This document shows, in pieces, positions 27,280 through 38,000 of a DNA stretch of 64,000 nt (position 1 is its first letter; every line of letters begins with the position of its first letter). A program made the translations under genes and the position numbers. Origin of the DNA: CAYPNF01 sp964411985 (GTDB taxonomy: Bacteria; Verrucomicrobiota; Verrucomicrobiia; Limisphaerales; J093); the NCBI GenBank assembly GCA_964411985.1, contig CAYPNF010000037.1, forward strand, positions 22,090-86,089, given 5' to 3'. A model generated the notes under the pieces. That model worked only from the letters and a program-made list of their open reading frames with translations. It was not told the DNA's origin and ran no database searches.

Positions 27280-28466
27280 TCAATCACAGGACCAAGTCGG
27301 CTCGTCAAGGGCCAGAAGACGAACAAGGCTCTTCCGACCACCTTTTCCTGGGGAAAGTCGCCCCATCCGCGGCCATCATAGCTATTCATCGTGTTGTCCC
27401 CAAACGCAAGGTAGTGTTTCGGTCGCACCACGAACTCGGTGTTCTCCGTTGGGAACAATCTAGCCAGGCCCGCCCGGCTGTTCTGGTTGGCCACCAACTC
27501 GTTCACGTGCCCGGAGTAAACGCTCTCCTTGGGTGGGCCGGAAAAAGTATACACGTTGGCAAAGTGCGGAGTCGAAGCGTCCAGGCGTTGCTTGTTGATC
27601 CGCACATGGCGGTCGTTGCCAATCGAGACGCTTTCGCCCCCGAGTGCGATCAGGCGCTTGATGTAATGCGTGTTTGGTATCAAAACGCTGTCGCCGGGGC
27701 CGCGGTAAACCCGCAGGAAACGATCGATATCAGCCGAGGTGAACACAATCGTCTCCCCGCGATGTGGACGCCGGAAATTGTAGGTAAAACGATCTACGAA
27801 AAGGCGGTCGCCGCTGCTAATCCGCAGGCGGAAGACTAGATCACCCTTCTTGATCGTTCTTCCTTGCAGAGCCGCCAGCTCACGATCCAACTGGTCGGGC
27901 GGGAAAAAGAAGGTGTAACGGTCGTTGCCCACGATCACCGTCTGCTGCTTGATGAAACGGAAAACCGTGGTCACCGGAGTCATTTCGAGCCGACCGTTAT
28001 CTTGCGCGATCCACTCATGGTAATCAATGCCCTTGAACCAGTCGACGAACCGGGACATGCGGCCAGGCAGGGGTGTCTCCATGGAACTTGCGAGGTTTCC
28101 ATAGAGGGTCGGTTGTGCTGAGCCGGAGGGGATCTTCATCGGCTGAACGAAGAAGCAGAAAACGGTCAATACCATGACGCCGCTCACCAGGAATTCCTTG
28201 AAGTTCTCCCGGGTGCTTGCGTTCGGATACGGCTGGAGCCACTGGCTCGCGGATACCTCCAGAGCCTCGCCAGCTGCTTTGAACTGGGCTGCTCCTTTCG
28301 CAGTCGTCAGGTCGGCGTCAAACTTGGCCAAAGCCGCCGAAATCTCGGTCAGCGCTTTTTGACCAAGAACATCTCGCTGCTCATTGCGAATGCGCACTAC
28401 GTGGGAACGAAGGTCGCAGATTTCCCGGAAGGTTTTCGAGGTGAACCACCGGAGATCGATAATCAT
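27276..28466 (-). CDS. lepB: Signal peptidase I (first of two tandem copies, Met-to-Ala next to the serine)
   Basis: This copy has the same layout as its neighbour: a helical cytoplasmic extension, one membrane helix, the catalytic Ser in IPSGSAQPTLYG, the Lys in YIKRLIALGGE, and the late box FGDNTMNSYDGR. The residue after the nucleophile is Ala instead of the near-invariant Met, so substrate choice or activity may differ. It lies 69 bases after lepA, the usual lepA-lepB order, and is coupled to the next copy by a 4-base overlap. The pair probably arose by tandem duplication. Confidence 0.92.
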   Translation of the reverse strand: MIIDLRWFTSKTFREICDLRSHVVRIRNEQRDVLGQKALTEISAALAKFDADLTTAKGAAQFKAAGEALEVSASQWLQPYPNASTRENFKEFLVSGVMVLTVFCFFVQPMKIPSGSAQPTLYGNLASSMETPLPGRMSRFVDWFKGIDYHEWIAQDNGRLEMTPVTTVFRFIKQQTVIVGNDRYTFFFPPDQLDRELAALQGRTIKKGDLVFRLRISSGDRLFVDRFTYNFRRPHRGETIVFTSADIDRFLRVYRGPGDSVLIPNTHYIKRLIALGGESVSIGNDRHVRINKQRLDASTPHFANVYTFSGPPKESVYSGHVNELVANQNSRAGLARLFPTENTEFVVRPKHYLAFGDNTMNSYDGRGWGDFPQEKVVGRALFVFWPLTSRLGPVIE

Positions 28467-28535
28467 GATGAATCAGTCTTGTGCGGATGCTGACAGAATC
28501 TGGCGAGACAATGTGTCCCCTGCCCCTTCCGCTAT

Positions 28536-30329
28536 TTAAGCCTTGAGAACTTCGATGAAGGCCTCCTGGGGGATGTTCACACTCCCAATGGCCTTCATTC
28601 GCTTCTTCCCTTCCTTCTGTTTCTCGAGAAGTTTTCGTTTTCGACTGACGTCCCCGCCATAGCATTTGGCGGTCACGTCCTTGCGGAAAGCAGTCACTGT
28701 TTCGCGTGCCACAATCTTGCCACCGATGGCGGCCTGAATCGCGATGGCGTACTGCTGCCTGGGGATGACCTCTTTGAGTTTGGCGGCTAGCGCTCTCCCG
28801 CGAAACTCAGCCTTGGTGCGGTGGACGATGCAGGAGAAGGCATCCACGGGTTCGCCGTTCACCAAAAGGTCGAGCTTCACCATGTCCGAAACCTGGTAGC
28901 CTGCGTATTCATAATCCATCGAACCGTAACCGCGAGTGATGCTCTTGATTCGGTCGTGGAAGTCGATGAGGATCTCGTTGAGCGGAAGCTTGCAGGTCAG
29001 CATAACGCGGCGCGAATCCAATGTCTCCGTGTGGTCCAGCGTACCTCGTTTTTCACTGATCAGAGCCATCATGTCCCCGATGTTTTCGTTGGGACTAATG
29101 ATGAAGGAGTTTACGACTGGTTCCTCGATTTCGTGGATATAGGTGACCTCGGGCAAAAAGGCGGGGTTATCTATCTGCTTCTGTTCGCCGTCCGTCATCC
29201 TCACGTGGTAAACTACGCTAGGATACGTTGCGATGATATCCATGTCGTATTCACGACGAAGGCGTTCCTGAACAATCTCCATGTGAAGAAGCCCCAGGAA
29301 ACCGCACCGGAAGCCGAAACCGAGGGCTACCGAACTCTCCGAACTAAACTGAAAGGCGGAATCGTTGAGCTGCAGTTTGGACAGATTGGCTTTCAGATGT
29401 TCGTAATCAGCAGTGTTGATCGGGTAAATGCCGCTGAAAACCATCGGGTGGATTTCCTTGAACCCCGGCAACGCTGCCGAGGGGTTCCGCGCATCCGTCA
29501 GCGTGTCCCCCATTTTCACATCGGCCGGGCTCTTGATATTCGCCGTAAAGTAACCTGTCTCCCCTGTCTCCAACTGCTCTCGGACATACGGCTTGGGGTT
29601 GAAACTTCCAACCTCCTTGACTTCAACATTCTTGCCCGAATGTAGCATTTTCACATACATGCCAGGCTTGAGCACCCCGTTGAAGACGCGCACGTGCGTG
29701 ATCACCCCTTTGTAGGTGTCGAAAAGGGAATCAAAAAGCAGCGCCTGCAGGGAGGCTGCTCCGGTGGGCTTCGGAGCAGGAATGCGCTCGACGATGGCTT
29801 CAAGAATATCGTCGATGCCAATGCCAGCCTTGGCGCTGGCGAGGATCGCGGTGTCTCCCGCAATCGCCAGGATGTCCTCCAACTGTGTTCTCGCTTGCTG
29901 AATGTCGGCGTGCGGCAGGTCGATCTTGTTGATAACGGGGATGATAGTCAGGCCCTGTTTCATGGCTAGATGAACATTCGCCACGGTTTGGGCTTCCACA
30001 CCCTGCGCTGCGTCCACTATCAAAAGGGCACCTTCACAGGCACTCAGACTGCGAGACACCTCATACGCAAAATCAACATGCCCTGGAGTATCAATGAGGT
30101 TGAGCTCGTAGGTTTCTCCGTTCTTTGCCGTGTAGGACATGGTGACCGGATGGGCCTTGATCGTAATGCCTCGTTCCCGTTCGAGGTCCATGGAATCAAG
30201 CAACTGCTCCTGCATATCACGGTCAGCAATGGTTCCCGTCCGATGCAGCAGACGATCGGAGAGGGTCGTCTTCCCATGGTCGATATGGGCAATGATGCTG
30301 AAATTCCTGATATGTGCTGTGTTGTCCAT
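28536..30329 (-). CDS. lepA: Elongation factor 4 (LepA)
   Basis: A ribosome-associated GTPase that helps reset or remodel stalled ribosomes. It has the G1 motif AHIDHGKTT (residues 14-22), G3 DTPGHVDF, G4 NKIDL, and the LepA-specific C-terminal domain ending in KAKCYGGDVSRKRKLLEKQKEGKKRMK. The 597 residues match the family. It leads the lepA-lepB-lepB minus-strand operon. Confidence 0.97.
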   Translation of the reverse strand: MDNTAHIRNFSIIAHIDHGKTTLSDRLLHRTGTIADRDMQEQLLDSMDLERERGITIKAHPVTMSYTAKNGETYELNLIDTPGHVDFAYEVSRSLSACEGALLIVDAAQGVEAQTVANVHLAMKQGLTIIPVINKIDLPHADIQQARTQLEDILAIAGDTAILASAKAGIGIDDILEAIVERIPAPKPTGAASLQALLFDSLFDTYKGVITHVRVFNGVLKPGMYVKMLHSGKNVEVKEVGSFNPKPYVREQLETGETGYFTANIKSPADVKMGDTLTDARNPSAALPGFKEIHPMVFSGIYPINTADYEHLKANLSKLQLNDSAFQFSSESSVALGFGFRCGFLGLLHMEIVQERLRREYDMDIIATYPSVVYHVRMTDGEQKQIDNPAFLPEVTYIHEIEEPVVNSFIISPNENIGDMMALISEKRGTLDHTETLDSRRVMLTCKLPLNEILIDFHDRIKSITRGYGSMDYEYAGYQVSDMVKLDLLVNGEPVDAFSCIVHRTKAEFRGRALAAKLKEVIPRQQYAIAIQAAIGGKIVARETVTAFRKDVTAKCYGGDVSRKRKLLEKQKEGKKRMKAIGSVNIPQEAFIEVLKA

Positions 30330-30782
30330 CAGTCAAAAAATGTCCCCTTCCGTCAACCTGACCAACAGGCAAGCGGAACGAGGAGCTTCTAGAATGCCGT
30401 TCTGGAGATCGTGCCCCAGTCCTCTACTCATACCCCATCATGAGGCTCAAGGTCAAACCTCATCGGACTCAACTTGAACCAGCCGAAACGGGGCGAGCGA
30501 TGAACCGAATGGGGCGACCTGCGACGATAAGACTCGCCCTTAGTGAGTCACTATGACCCAACAATGATACTCCTGGCAGGGACTTCCAGATGTTATCCTT
30601 TATATCCGACTGAACACAAGCGATTTAGGTTGGAGCTATTCCTCAAATGCAGCTCGGCACGTTTCTTGATTCTCTTAGAAATGTGCCCACTGCTGGTGGA
30701 CACGTGAAAAAAAGGGTTCGCCCGAAGATCTGGGCGGTGCTTCGGCGAATCAAAACCATACCGCCTGGAAAGGTTTGATTCG
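30330..30782. other. 453-base gap between lepA and the Hsp20 gene
   Basis: No gene is supported here. The stretch must hold the divergent promoters of lepA and hsp20. I found no CIRCE element and no good sigma-32-type promoter. A GACTC/GAGTC inverted pair around 30521-30539 is the only visible symmetry. Confidence 0.5.
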
Positions 30783-31256
30783 ATGAACAGTATGACTCGT
30801 TGGGATTCACTGAAAAACTGGGATCCATTCAAGGAAATGAATGATCTCCACAATCGTCTGTCGTCCCTGATGAATGTAGCTCCTTTCCGCAGGAGCGATG
30901 AACGGCAGGAAACGGTTGGATTACCACAGTGGGCGCCACTGGTGGACATCGCCGAAGACGACAAAGAGTATCTGATCAAAGCAGAACTACCAGAGGTTCA
31001 GAAGGAAGACGTGTCGGTAACTGTCAACAACGGCGTGGTTCAGATCGCTGGAGAGCGTAGAACCGAGAAGGAAGAGAAGAATCGTCGCTTCCACCGCATT
31101 GAGAGGTCCTATGGACGTTTTGAGCGCAACTTTACTCTCCCAGAGGATTCGGATGGCACGAAGATCAGCGCGGAATTCCGCGACGGGATCTTGCGGGTAC
31201 ACCTTCCAAAAGACGAAAAGGCCAAGCCCAAACTTGTGGAAGTCAAAGTGAACTGA
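30783..31256 (+). CDS. Small heat-shock protein, Hsp20/alpha-crystallin family
   Basis: A cytoplasmic holdase chaperone that keeps unfolding proteins soluble. Of 157 residues, the alpha-crystallin domain covers about 48-147 with LVDIAEDDKEYLIKAELP and the closing FRDGILRVHLPK strand. The short C-terminal tail carries KLVEVKVN instead of a clear IXI motif. A GGAAAGG lies about 10 bases before the ATG. It is monocistronic, convergent with rpe. Confidence 0.95.
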   Translation: MNSMTRWDSLKNWDPFKEMNDLHNRLSSLMNVAPFRRSDERQETVGLPQWAPLVDIAEDDKEYLIKAELPEVQKEDVSVTVNNGVVQIAGERRTEKEEKNRRFHRIERSYGRFERNFTLPEDSDGTKISAEFRDGILRVHLPKDEKAKPKLVEVKVN

Positions 31257-31306
31257 AAACCAAACGCCGGCGGGCGGGGTAGATCACTGCGATCAGTTCG
31301 GATGTG

Positions 31307-31990
31307 TCACCTCGCTTTCCTGAACCGGTAGGCCGTAGGTGCCATGACCGCCTTGCGCATTTTTGCCAAGGCGGTTTTCATGTTGGGAGAGGCAAAGAGG
31401 GCGGTGCCGCTGACGAAAGTGTCTGCCCCAGCAATCGCGCACTCTGCGGCCGTGTCCTGGGAGATGCCACCATCCACCTCGATCCGGTACGCCAGCGACC
31501 TTTCGTTACGCCAAGTGTTCGCCTGCGCAATCTTGGGGACCGTTTCCTCGATAAAGGATTGTCCTCCAAACCCAGGATTGACGGTCATGACAAGCAGGAG
31601 ATCAATCTTCTCCAGGAATGGGGAAACATGGCGGATGGTAGTGGGAGGATTGAGGGAGATTCCAGCTTTGAGTCCTAACGACTTGATCTTCCAGATCAAA
31701 GGAAGGACTCGCTCACCCAGTTCGACGTGAACCGTGAGGCCCGATGCTCCCGCTTCAGCGAAAGGTTCGAGCAGTATTTCCGGCTTGCTGCACATCAAGT
31801 GGACGTCCAACGGCAGCTTTGTAAGGGATCGCACAGCTTTCACGAAAGCCGGACCGAAGGACAAGTTGGGCACAAAGTGCCCGTCCATAACGTCCACGTG
31901 CAGCCAATCGGCACCCGCTCTTTCAGCGCGCTTGATCTCGCTGGCGAGGCGCGTCAGATCGGCCGCCAGCAGCGACGGAGCAATAATCAT
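31307..31990 (-). CDS. rpe: Ribulose-phosphate 3-epimerase
   Basis: Interconverts ribulose-5-phosphate and xylulose-5-phosphate in the pentose phosphate pathway. The start at MIIAPSLLAAD matches the family; the longer open frame to 32170 runs into the neighbouring gene and is rejected. Metal and catalytic residues are seen in HVDVMDGHFVPN, DVHLM, MTVNPGFGGQ and EVDGGI. The 227-residue length is normal. It lies 77 bases after the stop of the giant protein gene on the same strand, with a strong hairpin between them. Confidence 0.96.
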   Translation of the reverse strand: MIIAPSLLAADLTRLASEIKRAERAGADWLHVDVMDGHFVPNLSFGPAFVKAVRSLTKLPLDVHLMCSKPEILLEPFAEAGASGLTVHVELGERVLPLIWKIKSLGLKAGISLNPPTTIRHVSPFLEKIDLLLVMTVNPGFGGQSFIEETVPKIAQANTWRNERSLAYRIEVDGGISQDTAAECAIAGADTFVSGTALFASPNMKTALAKMRKAVMAPTAYRFRKAR

Positions 31991-32026
31991 CGAGGGGAGC
32001 TTAAGCGCGGATGTCCAGTTCCTGCA

Positions 32027-32054
32027 AGCCCCCGCCGTACGGAGGGCGGGGGCT
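32027..32054 (-). terminator. GC-rich hairpin between the giant protein gene and rpe
   Basis: AGCCCCCGCC and GGCGGGGGCT form a perfect 10-bp stem with an 8-base loop, placed just after the stop of the 2,331-residue gene. There is no long T-run, so it may be a Rho-assisted terminator, an mRNA-end stabiliser or an attenuator ahead of rpe. Confidence 0.45.
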
Positions 32055-32067
32055 CGACGAAGGGAAA

Positions 32068-35000
32068 CTAATCGTGAACTCGATAGAAGCGCAGGGTGCT
32101 TTCGGTAGCGGATGGATCGGTAATCTCCGTGGTTGTCCCTGTAGTCAGAACGCTCTTGAGCAGTGACCAATTCACCATGTCTGAGGAGTACTGAACCTTC
32201 AAGGAGAGCCCGGCCTTGCCGTAGATGACCAAACGCACGTTGTCACGAGCAGGCGAGACGGGAAGGATCTCGAGGGTCACTTGCTCAGGGGCCGTGGTTC
32301 CGCTGTCCGCGGAAAGGCGGATGAACTGGACCGGGCGTGCGCTAATCGGCTCCGTCATGCGCACCCGCACCAGGTCGTGGCTGGTGTCGATGGCCCCGAG
32401 AGTCTCAAGAACGGAGGGGACTACCGACCAACTGGTCAGGCTCTGAGAGCCGACCAGCCCAAGCGGGACGGAAACGCTTTGTTTGGAGCGGGCGAACTTC
32501 ATTGCCAAGTACTGTTTTCCATCCACCGTCGCCAATTCGGGCACAGGGAGCGGAGCCAGTGAGCTTTGAAGGGGATTCGACCCAAATATGAACTCAAAGT
32601 AGTTCACAATCGTGTCGTGATCCGGGTCGTCGTTCGGACCATTCGCTCCGGGGGGCAAATTGTTCTCGATCGCCCAGAGAGTGTAGGGGTCAGCTCCGCC
32701 CACACTCACCTTGGCAGGCAGGCTTATGGTAATGCCAGCCTTGTTCGAGACAACCACATCGTAATCGCCCGAGTCGGCAACGGTCACATTGACCAAAGCC
32801 AGTTCCCCCAAAGTGGCCCCGGCGATATTGGTTGCGTTCTTGCGCCACTGGAAGAACAGAGGCGTCGAGCCTTCAGCCTGGACATGCAGGGTGTAGTTGG
32901 TTCCTACCAGCAGGGTCGCGCCAATCGGTTGCTGGACGATGCTGGGGGGAGTAGCCAGAACGGCGCGATCTCCGAAGCTCACGGAGGCAGGCGAGGTGGC
33001 ATCGAAGGTGAGTTTGACCTCATTGGGGGTCGTGCTCGTGAAACCCTCCGGATCGGTTTCGGTAATCGTAATCTCGCCGCTCTCGAGGTTTTGGAAGAGA
33101 TAGGATCCATCGCCCGCAGTCGTTGTCTTGAGGATCCTGCCCGACAGCGTGTATTTCAATGTGATTTCGATCCCGCCAATTCCCGCCTCGCCTGTATCTT
33201 GGATTTTGTTGGAATTCTCATCGTTAAAGACCTTGCCGGTCATTGTGCCCGCAGGTTGATTCCCGAAACTCGCTGTGGCTGCACCCTGTGGCTGAATCGT
33301 CACGGGCACCTCCGATGCCGGCAAATGGAAACCGGCCAGAGCTGTTTGGCGTAACAGGTAGTCTCCGGCGGGAATGGCGGTGATCTGGAAACTTCCATCC
33401 CCAGCTGTCTTGATCTGGCGGAGCGTCTTTTGCCCATCCGAGGAAAGGAGTGCAAGGTCCGTTCCACCAATCCCGCGTTCTTCTGGTTCCTTCACGCCGT
33501 TGGCGTTCAGGTCCGTATACGCGTAACCAGAGATGGTGCCGATGAGATAATTGCCAAAGCTGAGTCCCGCAGAACCGGTCTTGGCCAACTCCACCGATCT
33601 GTCAGAATAGACTGTTCCGCCAGGCATTCCAGCCAATCTCGCGCCTGCGCTTCCAAGCACCATGGTAAAGCCTTTCGCTAACTCCTGCCGGACCACGTAG
33701 TCTCCGGCGGGCAGATTGGCGAACACGAAGGTCCCCATAGGGGTGGTGGTTGTACGCATCAACTCCTCGCCTGTGGATGCCCAGAGGAGGCGAACCACCA
33801 CTCCACTGATGCCGCTTTCGCCGCCATCCTGGATGCCGTTCGCATTAAGATCCTCGAATACAGTCCCGCTGATTGTCTGAAGACGCTGGTCGCCAAAAGA
33901 GGCGCTGGCGCCACCGCCACTGGCGATGCTCACCGCGTGGCTGTTCGGAGTCGTACTCCGGTACCCTGACGGATCAACTTCGGTCACCATGTACGCGCCC
34001 GGGAGAACGGTGCTAAACAGATAGCTGCCATCGCCACCGGTGGTCTCAGCACGGCGATTCCCCGCCGAGTCAGTCAACTCAATCGAGACACCCACGATGC
34101 CCGGCTCACCGCCGTCGAATAGTCCGTTGCCGTTGAGATCTTCGAAGACGACTCCCCCGATGGTACCCTTAGCCCGGAAGCCGAAATTCACTGGAACCGC
34201 AGCCCCGTCATTCAGCACCACACCCACCAAGGTTGGCGTCACTTGAACGAACGCAGCAGGAGCCGCGGCGCTCACAGCGTAGTTGCCGGGAGTGAGTCCA
34301 CTGAAAGTGAACTCGCCAGACTCGGTAGTGGTGACGGACAGGTGGCTCGCTCCGATCGTCAAGGTAATGTCTACGCCAGCGATTCCCTTCTCCGCTGCTT
34401 CCTGGAAGCCATTGCCATTTGTGTCCTCGTAGGCAACACCTGAGATTGTGCCTTGTGTCTGATCCCCGAAGTTCGCGACGGCCGCGCTTCCTGCCGCGAG
34501 ATTGACCGAACGTTGGTTCAAGGTGCTGCTGGCATACCCAGCAGGATCTGTTTCCTCAATCAAGTAATTCCCGGCGGGAACCCCCAAGAACACATACTCG
34601 CCGAGCGATCCGGTGTAATTGGTGTAACTGTTGGTCGTGCCCGTGAGCACGATCATCACTCCGCTCAGACCTATCTCGGACGCCTCCTGCGTGCCGTTCC
34701 CGTTCACATCGTTGAAGACGATGCCCAAGATGGAACTGAGTGGCTGGTTGCCAAAGGCGACGGAAATCGAGCCGCCATCGGGGAGGACAATCGACCTTGA
34801 AGACGCGGTAGTCAGGATGAAGTCGGTGGGCACGGTTTCTTCCACCGTATAGCTGCCAGGTGTGAGATCGGAGAACTCATAGGCACCGGTTTCGTCAGTG
34901 ACGGTCGTGCTGAGAGCGCCGACTGCGGGCTTGAGGACTACCGTGACCCCCTGCAAGCCGGGGTCCGCTTCATCCTGGGTGCCATCGCCATTGAGGTCCA

Positions 35001-38000
35001 TGAAGGCGACACCCACCACGCGCCCCACAGCCTGGTCACCGAAATTGGCGATGAATGGGCCACTTCCGGACACGTTGAAAGTAACCCGGTTCGCCGTTGT
35101 GCTCGCATATCCTTTGGGATCGACTTCCTCCAAGAACACGAGCCCAGCATGGAGACCTTCAATCTGGTAGCCACCGTCCTTGCCGGTTTGGGCCGTAGCA
35201 CGAACCGTGGCACCGTCGCTTTCAATCAGGCGAATGGTCACTCCCGGAATCCCAGGCTCCGTCTCATTCATGCGTCCGTCCCCGTTCCGGTCGTCGTAGA
35301 CCAACCCCTGGATCTTCGCCAATTCCTCGACAACGAGAGTCGCCTTTCCTGTACCTTCGTAGTTGGGACTATCAACCGTTGCTTCCACTGGATAAGAGCC
35401 CGCCGCCGTCGGAGGCGTCGGCAAACCCGCGTAAAGCAAGGTCACAGGCAGCCCGCCCGGGGTTGTGGTTACGCCAGCCATCTTGGGCTTACCATCGTAG
35501 ATTTGCTCCAGACGTGAAAAGACGATAGAGGCCTTCGCCTTAGCCACTCGAACGCTTTGTTCAACGGGAGCAGCCGGGCCGAAGATCGCATCACCCAGCT
35601 GGGATGCCTGAATTCGTACTGTCCCTGCGCCGGTGGGAGTAAGAATATTTCCCAAAAGTGCTCCAGGACCGCTGACCACAGCATAAGATACTGGGAGGCC
35701 CGAGCTGGCGTGTGCCGTTAATGCGAGAGGCTCACCGCCAAAAACGAGGTCAGGAAGCGCCGAGAAAGCGATTGATTGAGTCTTCTTCTGAATCGAAATC
35801 GTCGCCTTGGAGCTGTCCGCGAAACCTGCCATGTTGCTTACCCGAACCCAGTAGCTGACACTCGTCAGGAGCTCTGGCGTCGTCAAGGACGTGGAGTCGA
35901 TTCCCACAGGCTTATGCTCATCTCCAGTTTCTCCTTCATACCATTGGAAAGACAAAGGCGAAGCTCCGCTGGCCGCCACCTCCAAAGTGGTTGAGGTTCC
36001 TACCAGGATGGTATGGCTGGCGGGCTGCATCGTGATTTGCGGTGCCAGGAGGACCACCACCTGGGCGGTCGCGCTCGTTACTTTGCCTAAAGAATTCTCC
36101 ACCGTGGCATAGTAGGATCCTGCGTCCAGGGCAGACGCGGCTCCGACGTACCACCGGTTGGTATCGCTGCTCGGTAGCGGTGTACCGTCCCTGAACCATT
36201 GATAGGTCAGTGGACTAGTTCCCGAGGCCGCAACGCTCAGGGTAATAGCCTGCCCGGCGTTTACAGTGACACCGACAGGATCCTTGTCGATTGCTGGGGG
36301 CACGCCGTAACCCAACGAGAAAGATTTCAAACCCACCAGGTTGGCAGGCAAACTCGGAGGAGCACCAACTCCCCCTGTCACTACTTCAAGGATGGCCGAT
36401 CTACCATGCTTGGCCCCCTTCCCCACTGCTTCTTCATAAGTCACACCACTCGAAAGCTCCCAGGCTCGGACCTGAACAAAGGCTTTGGCACCGGGTGCCA
36501 CGGTCGGAATCACCCGCAACTCACTATCAAAGTAGCCCGCCGCGGCTCCGGTCAGGAAAGGTCGCGGTTTGCCCGCAGGAGCCATCGCGGTGGCGCTGGT
36601 GCCTCCGTATAGCTGCGCCGCAAAGCCATCGCCCGAGATCTTCGTCGTCCCGTCCGTGTCGAACACCGGAGCGTCAATCCCGTCGAGGATCACCTTGTTG
36701 GCGAAAATCACCGTGCCTGCGGTCGGCGCAAAGACTGCACCCACGGACTTATTTCCATCCATGACCAAGGTTCCAGGATTTGATACTCCCGTCAGGCTCC
36801 CCTCCCACCCAGCAAACATGTATCCAGGATCGGCCACCGCCCGAACCTTTACCGTACCATTGGGAACTTGCCCTGGCCCTTCAGGCTCACTGACCAACGT
36901 TCCGCCGTCGCTCACGATCAGATCCAACCGGTAGAGCACCTGCACATTCACGGTGATGCTGGTCGCCTGGCCTCCTGGGTTCCTCACGACCACAGAATAC
37001 GCTCCCTGGTCTGCCAGCTGAACCGCCGGCAAAGTCAGGGTGGCACTCTTGGCGCCACTCAACGCCGCCGCGCCATGGTACCATTGGTACTCCAGGGGGG
37101 CTGCACCCTCAGCTTTCACGCTCAAACTCACTTCGCTGCCAAGGAAGACGGACTTGCCTTCAGGCTGCTGCACAATGGAAGGCGGGATCAATAGACTTGC
37201 CACCGCCACCTGGCTGGTGACGGAACCCAGCGTGTTGCCGACCACCACGTCATAGCTGCCGGCTTGTGCAGCCTGAAAACCACTGAACTCGTAGAGAGCC
37301 TTGTCCGCTCCCCCAACGTTCACCCCGCCCTTGCGCCATTGGTAGGTCAGAGGCTCGGTCCCACCTGCAACGACTTTCAGACTCAGCAATCCTCCTGCCG
37401 CCACCGCCTGATCCTTGGGCTGTTCCACGATGAACGGCGCGCTGGCGTAACCCAACGAAAACGATTTCAAACCCACCAGGTTGGCAGGCAAACTCGGAGG
37501 AGCACCTACCCCACCTGTGACTACCTCGAGAGTCGCCGAACTGCCATGCTTGGCCCCCTTCCCCACTGCTTCTTCATAAGTCACACCACCCGAAAGCTCC
37601 CATGCCCGGACCTGCACAAAGGCCTTGGCACCGGGTGCCACGGTCGGAATCACCCGCAATTCACTATCAAAGTAGCCCGCCGCAGCTCCCGTCAGGAAAG
37701 GTCGCGGCTTGCCCGCAGGAGCCATCGCAGTGGCGCTGACGCCTCCGTATAGCTGCGCCACAAAGCCATCGCCCGAAATCTTCGTCGTCCCGTCCGTGTC
37801 GAACACCGGAGCGTCAATCCCGTCGAGGATCACCTTGTTGGCGAAAATCACCGTGCCTGCGGTCGGAGCGAACGTCGCTCCAACGGATTTGGCACGATCC
37901 ATGACCAGCATGACTGGATTTGATGTTCCGCTAAGATCTCCATCCCAGCCTGCGAATACGTACCCATCGTCGGCCTTAGCCTGGACCGAGACGCTGCTCA

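Noticed and set aside
28821..29645. 274-residue plus-strand frame
   Set aside because: It is antisense to lepA, a highly conserved gene.
30330..30782. Heat-shock CIRCE or sigma-32 control of hsp20
   Set aside because: No TTAGCACTC-type inverted repeat and no well-spaced CTTGAA/CCCCAT pair were found; the GACTC/GAGTC pair is too short to name.
31991..32170. N-terminal extension of ribulose-phosphate epimerase
   Set aside because: The extension overlaps the stop of the giant protein gene and has no family match; MIIAPSLLAAD is the normal start.
32965..35312. CRISPR-like or tandem DNA repeat array
   Set aside because: The periodicity comes from eight diverged SdrD-like protein repeats of about 95 residues; there are no short identical repeats with spacers.
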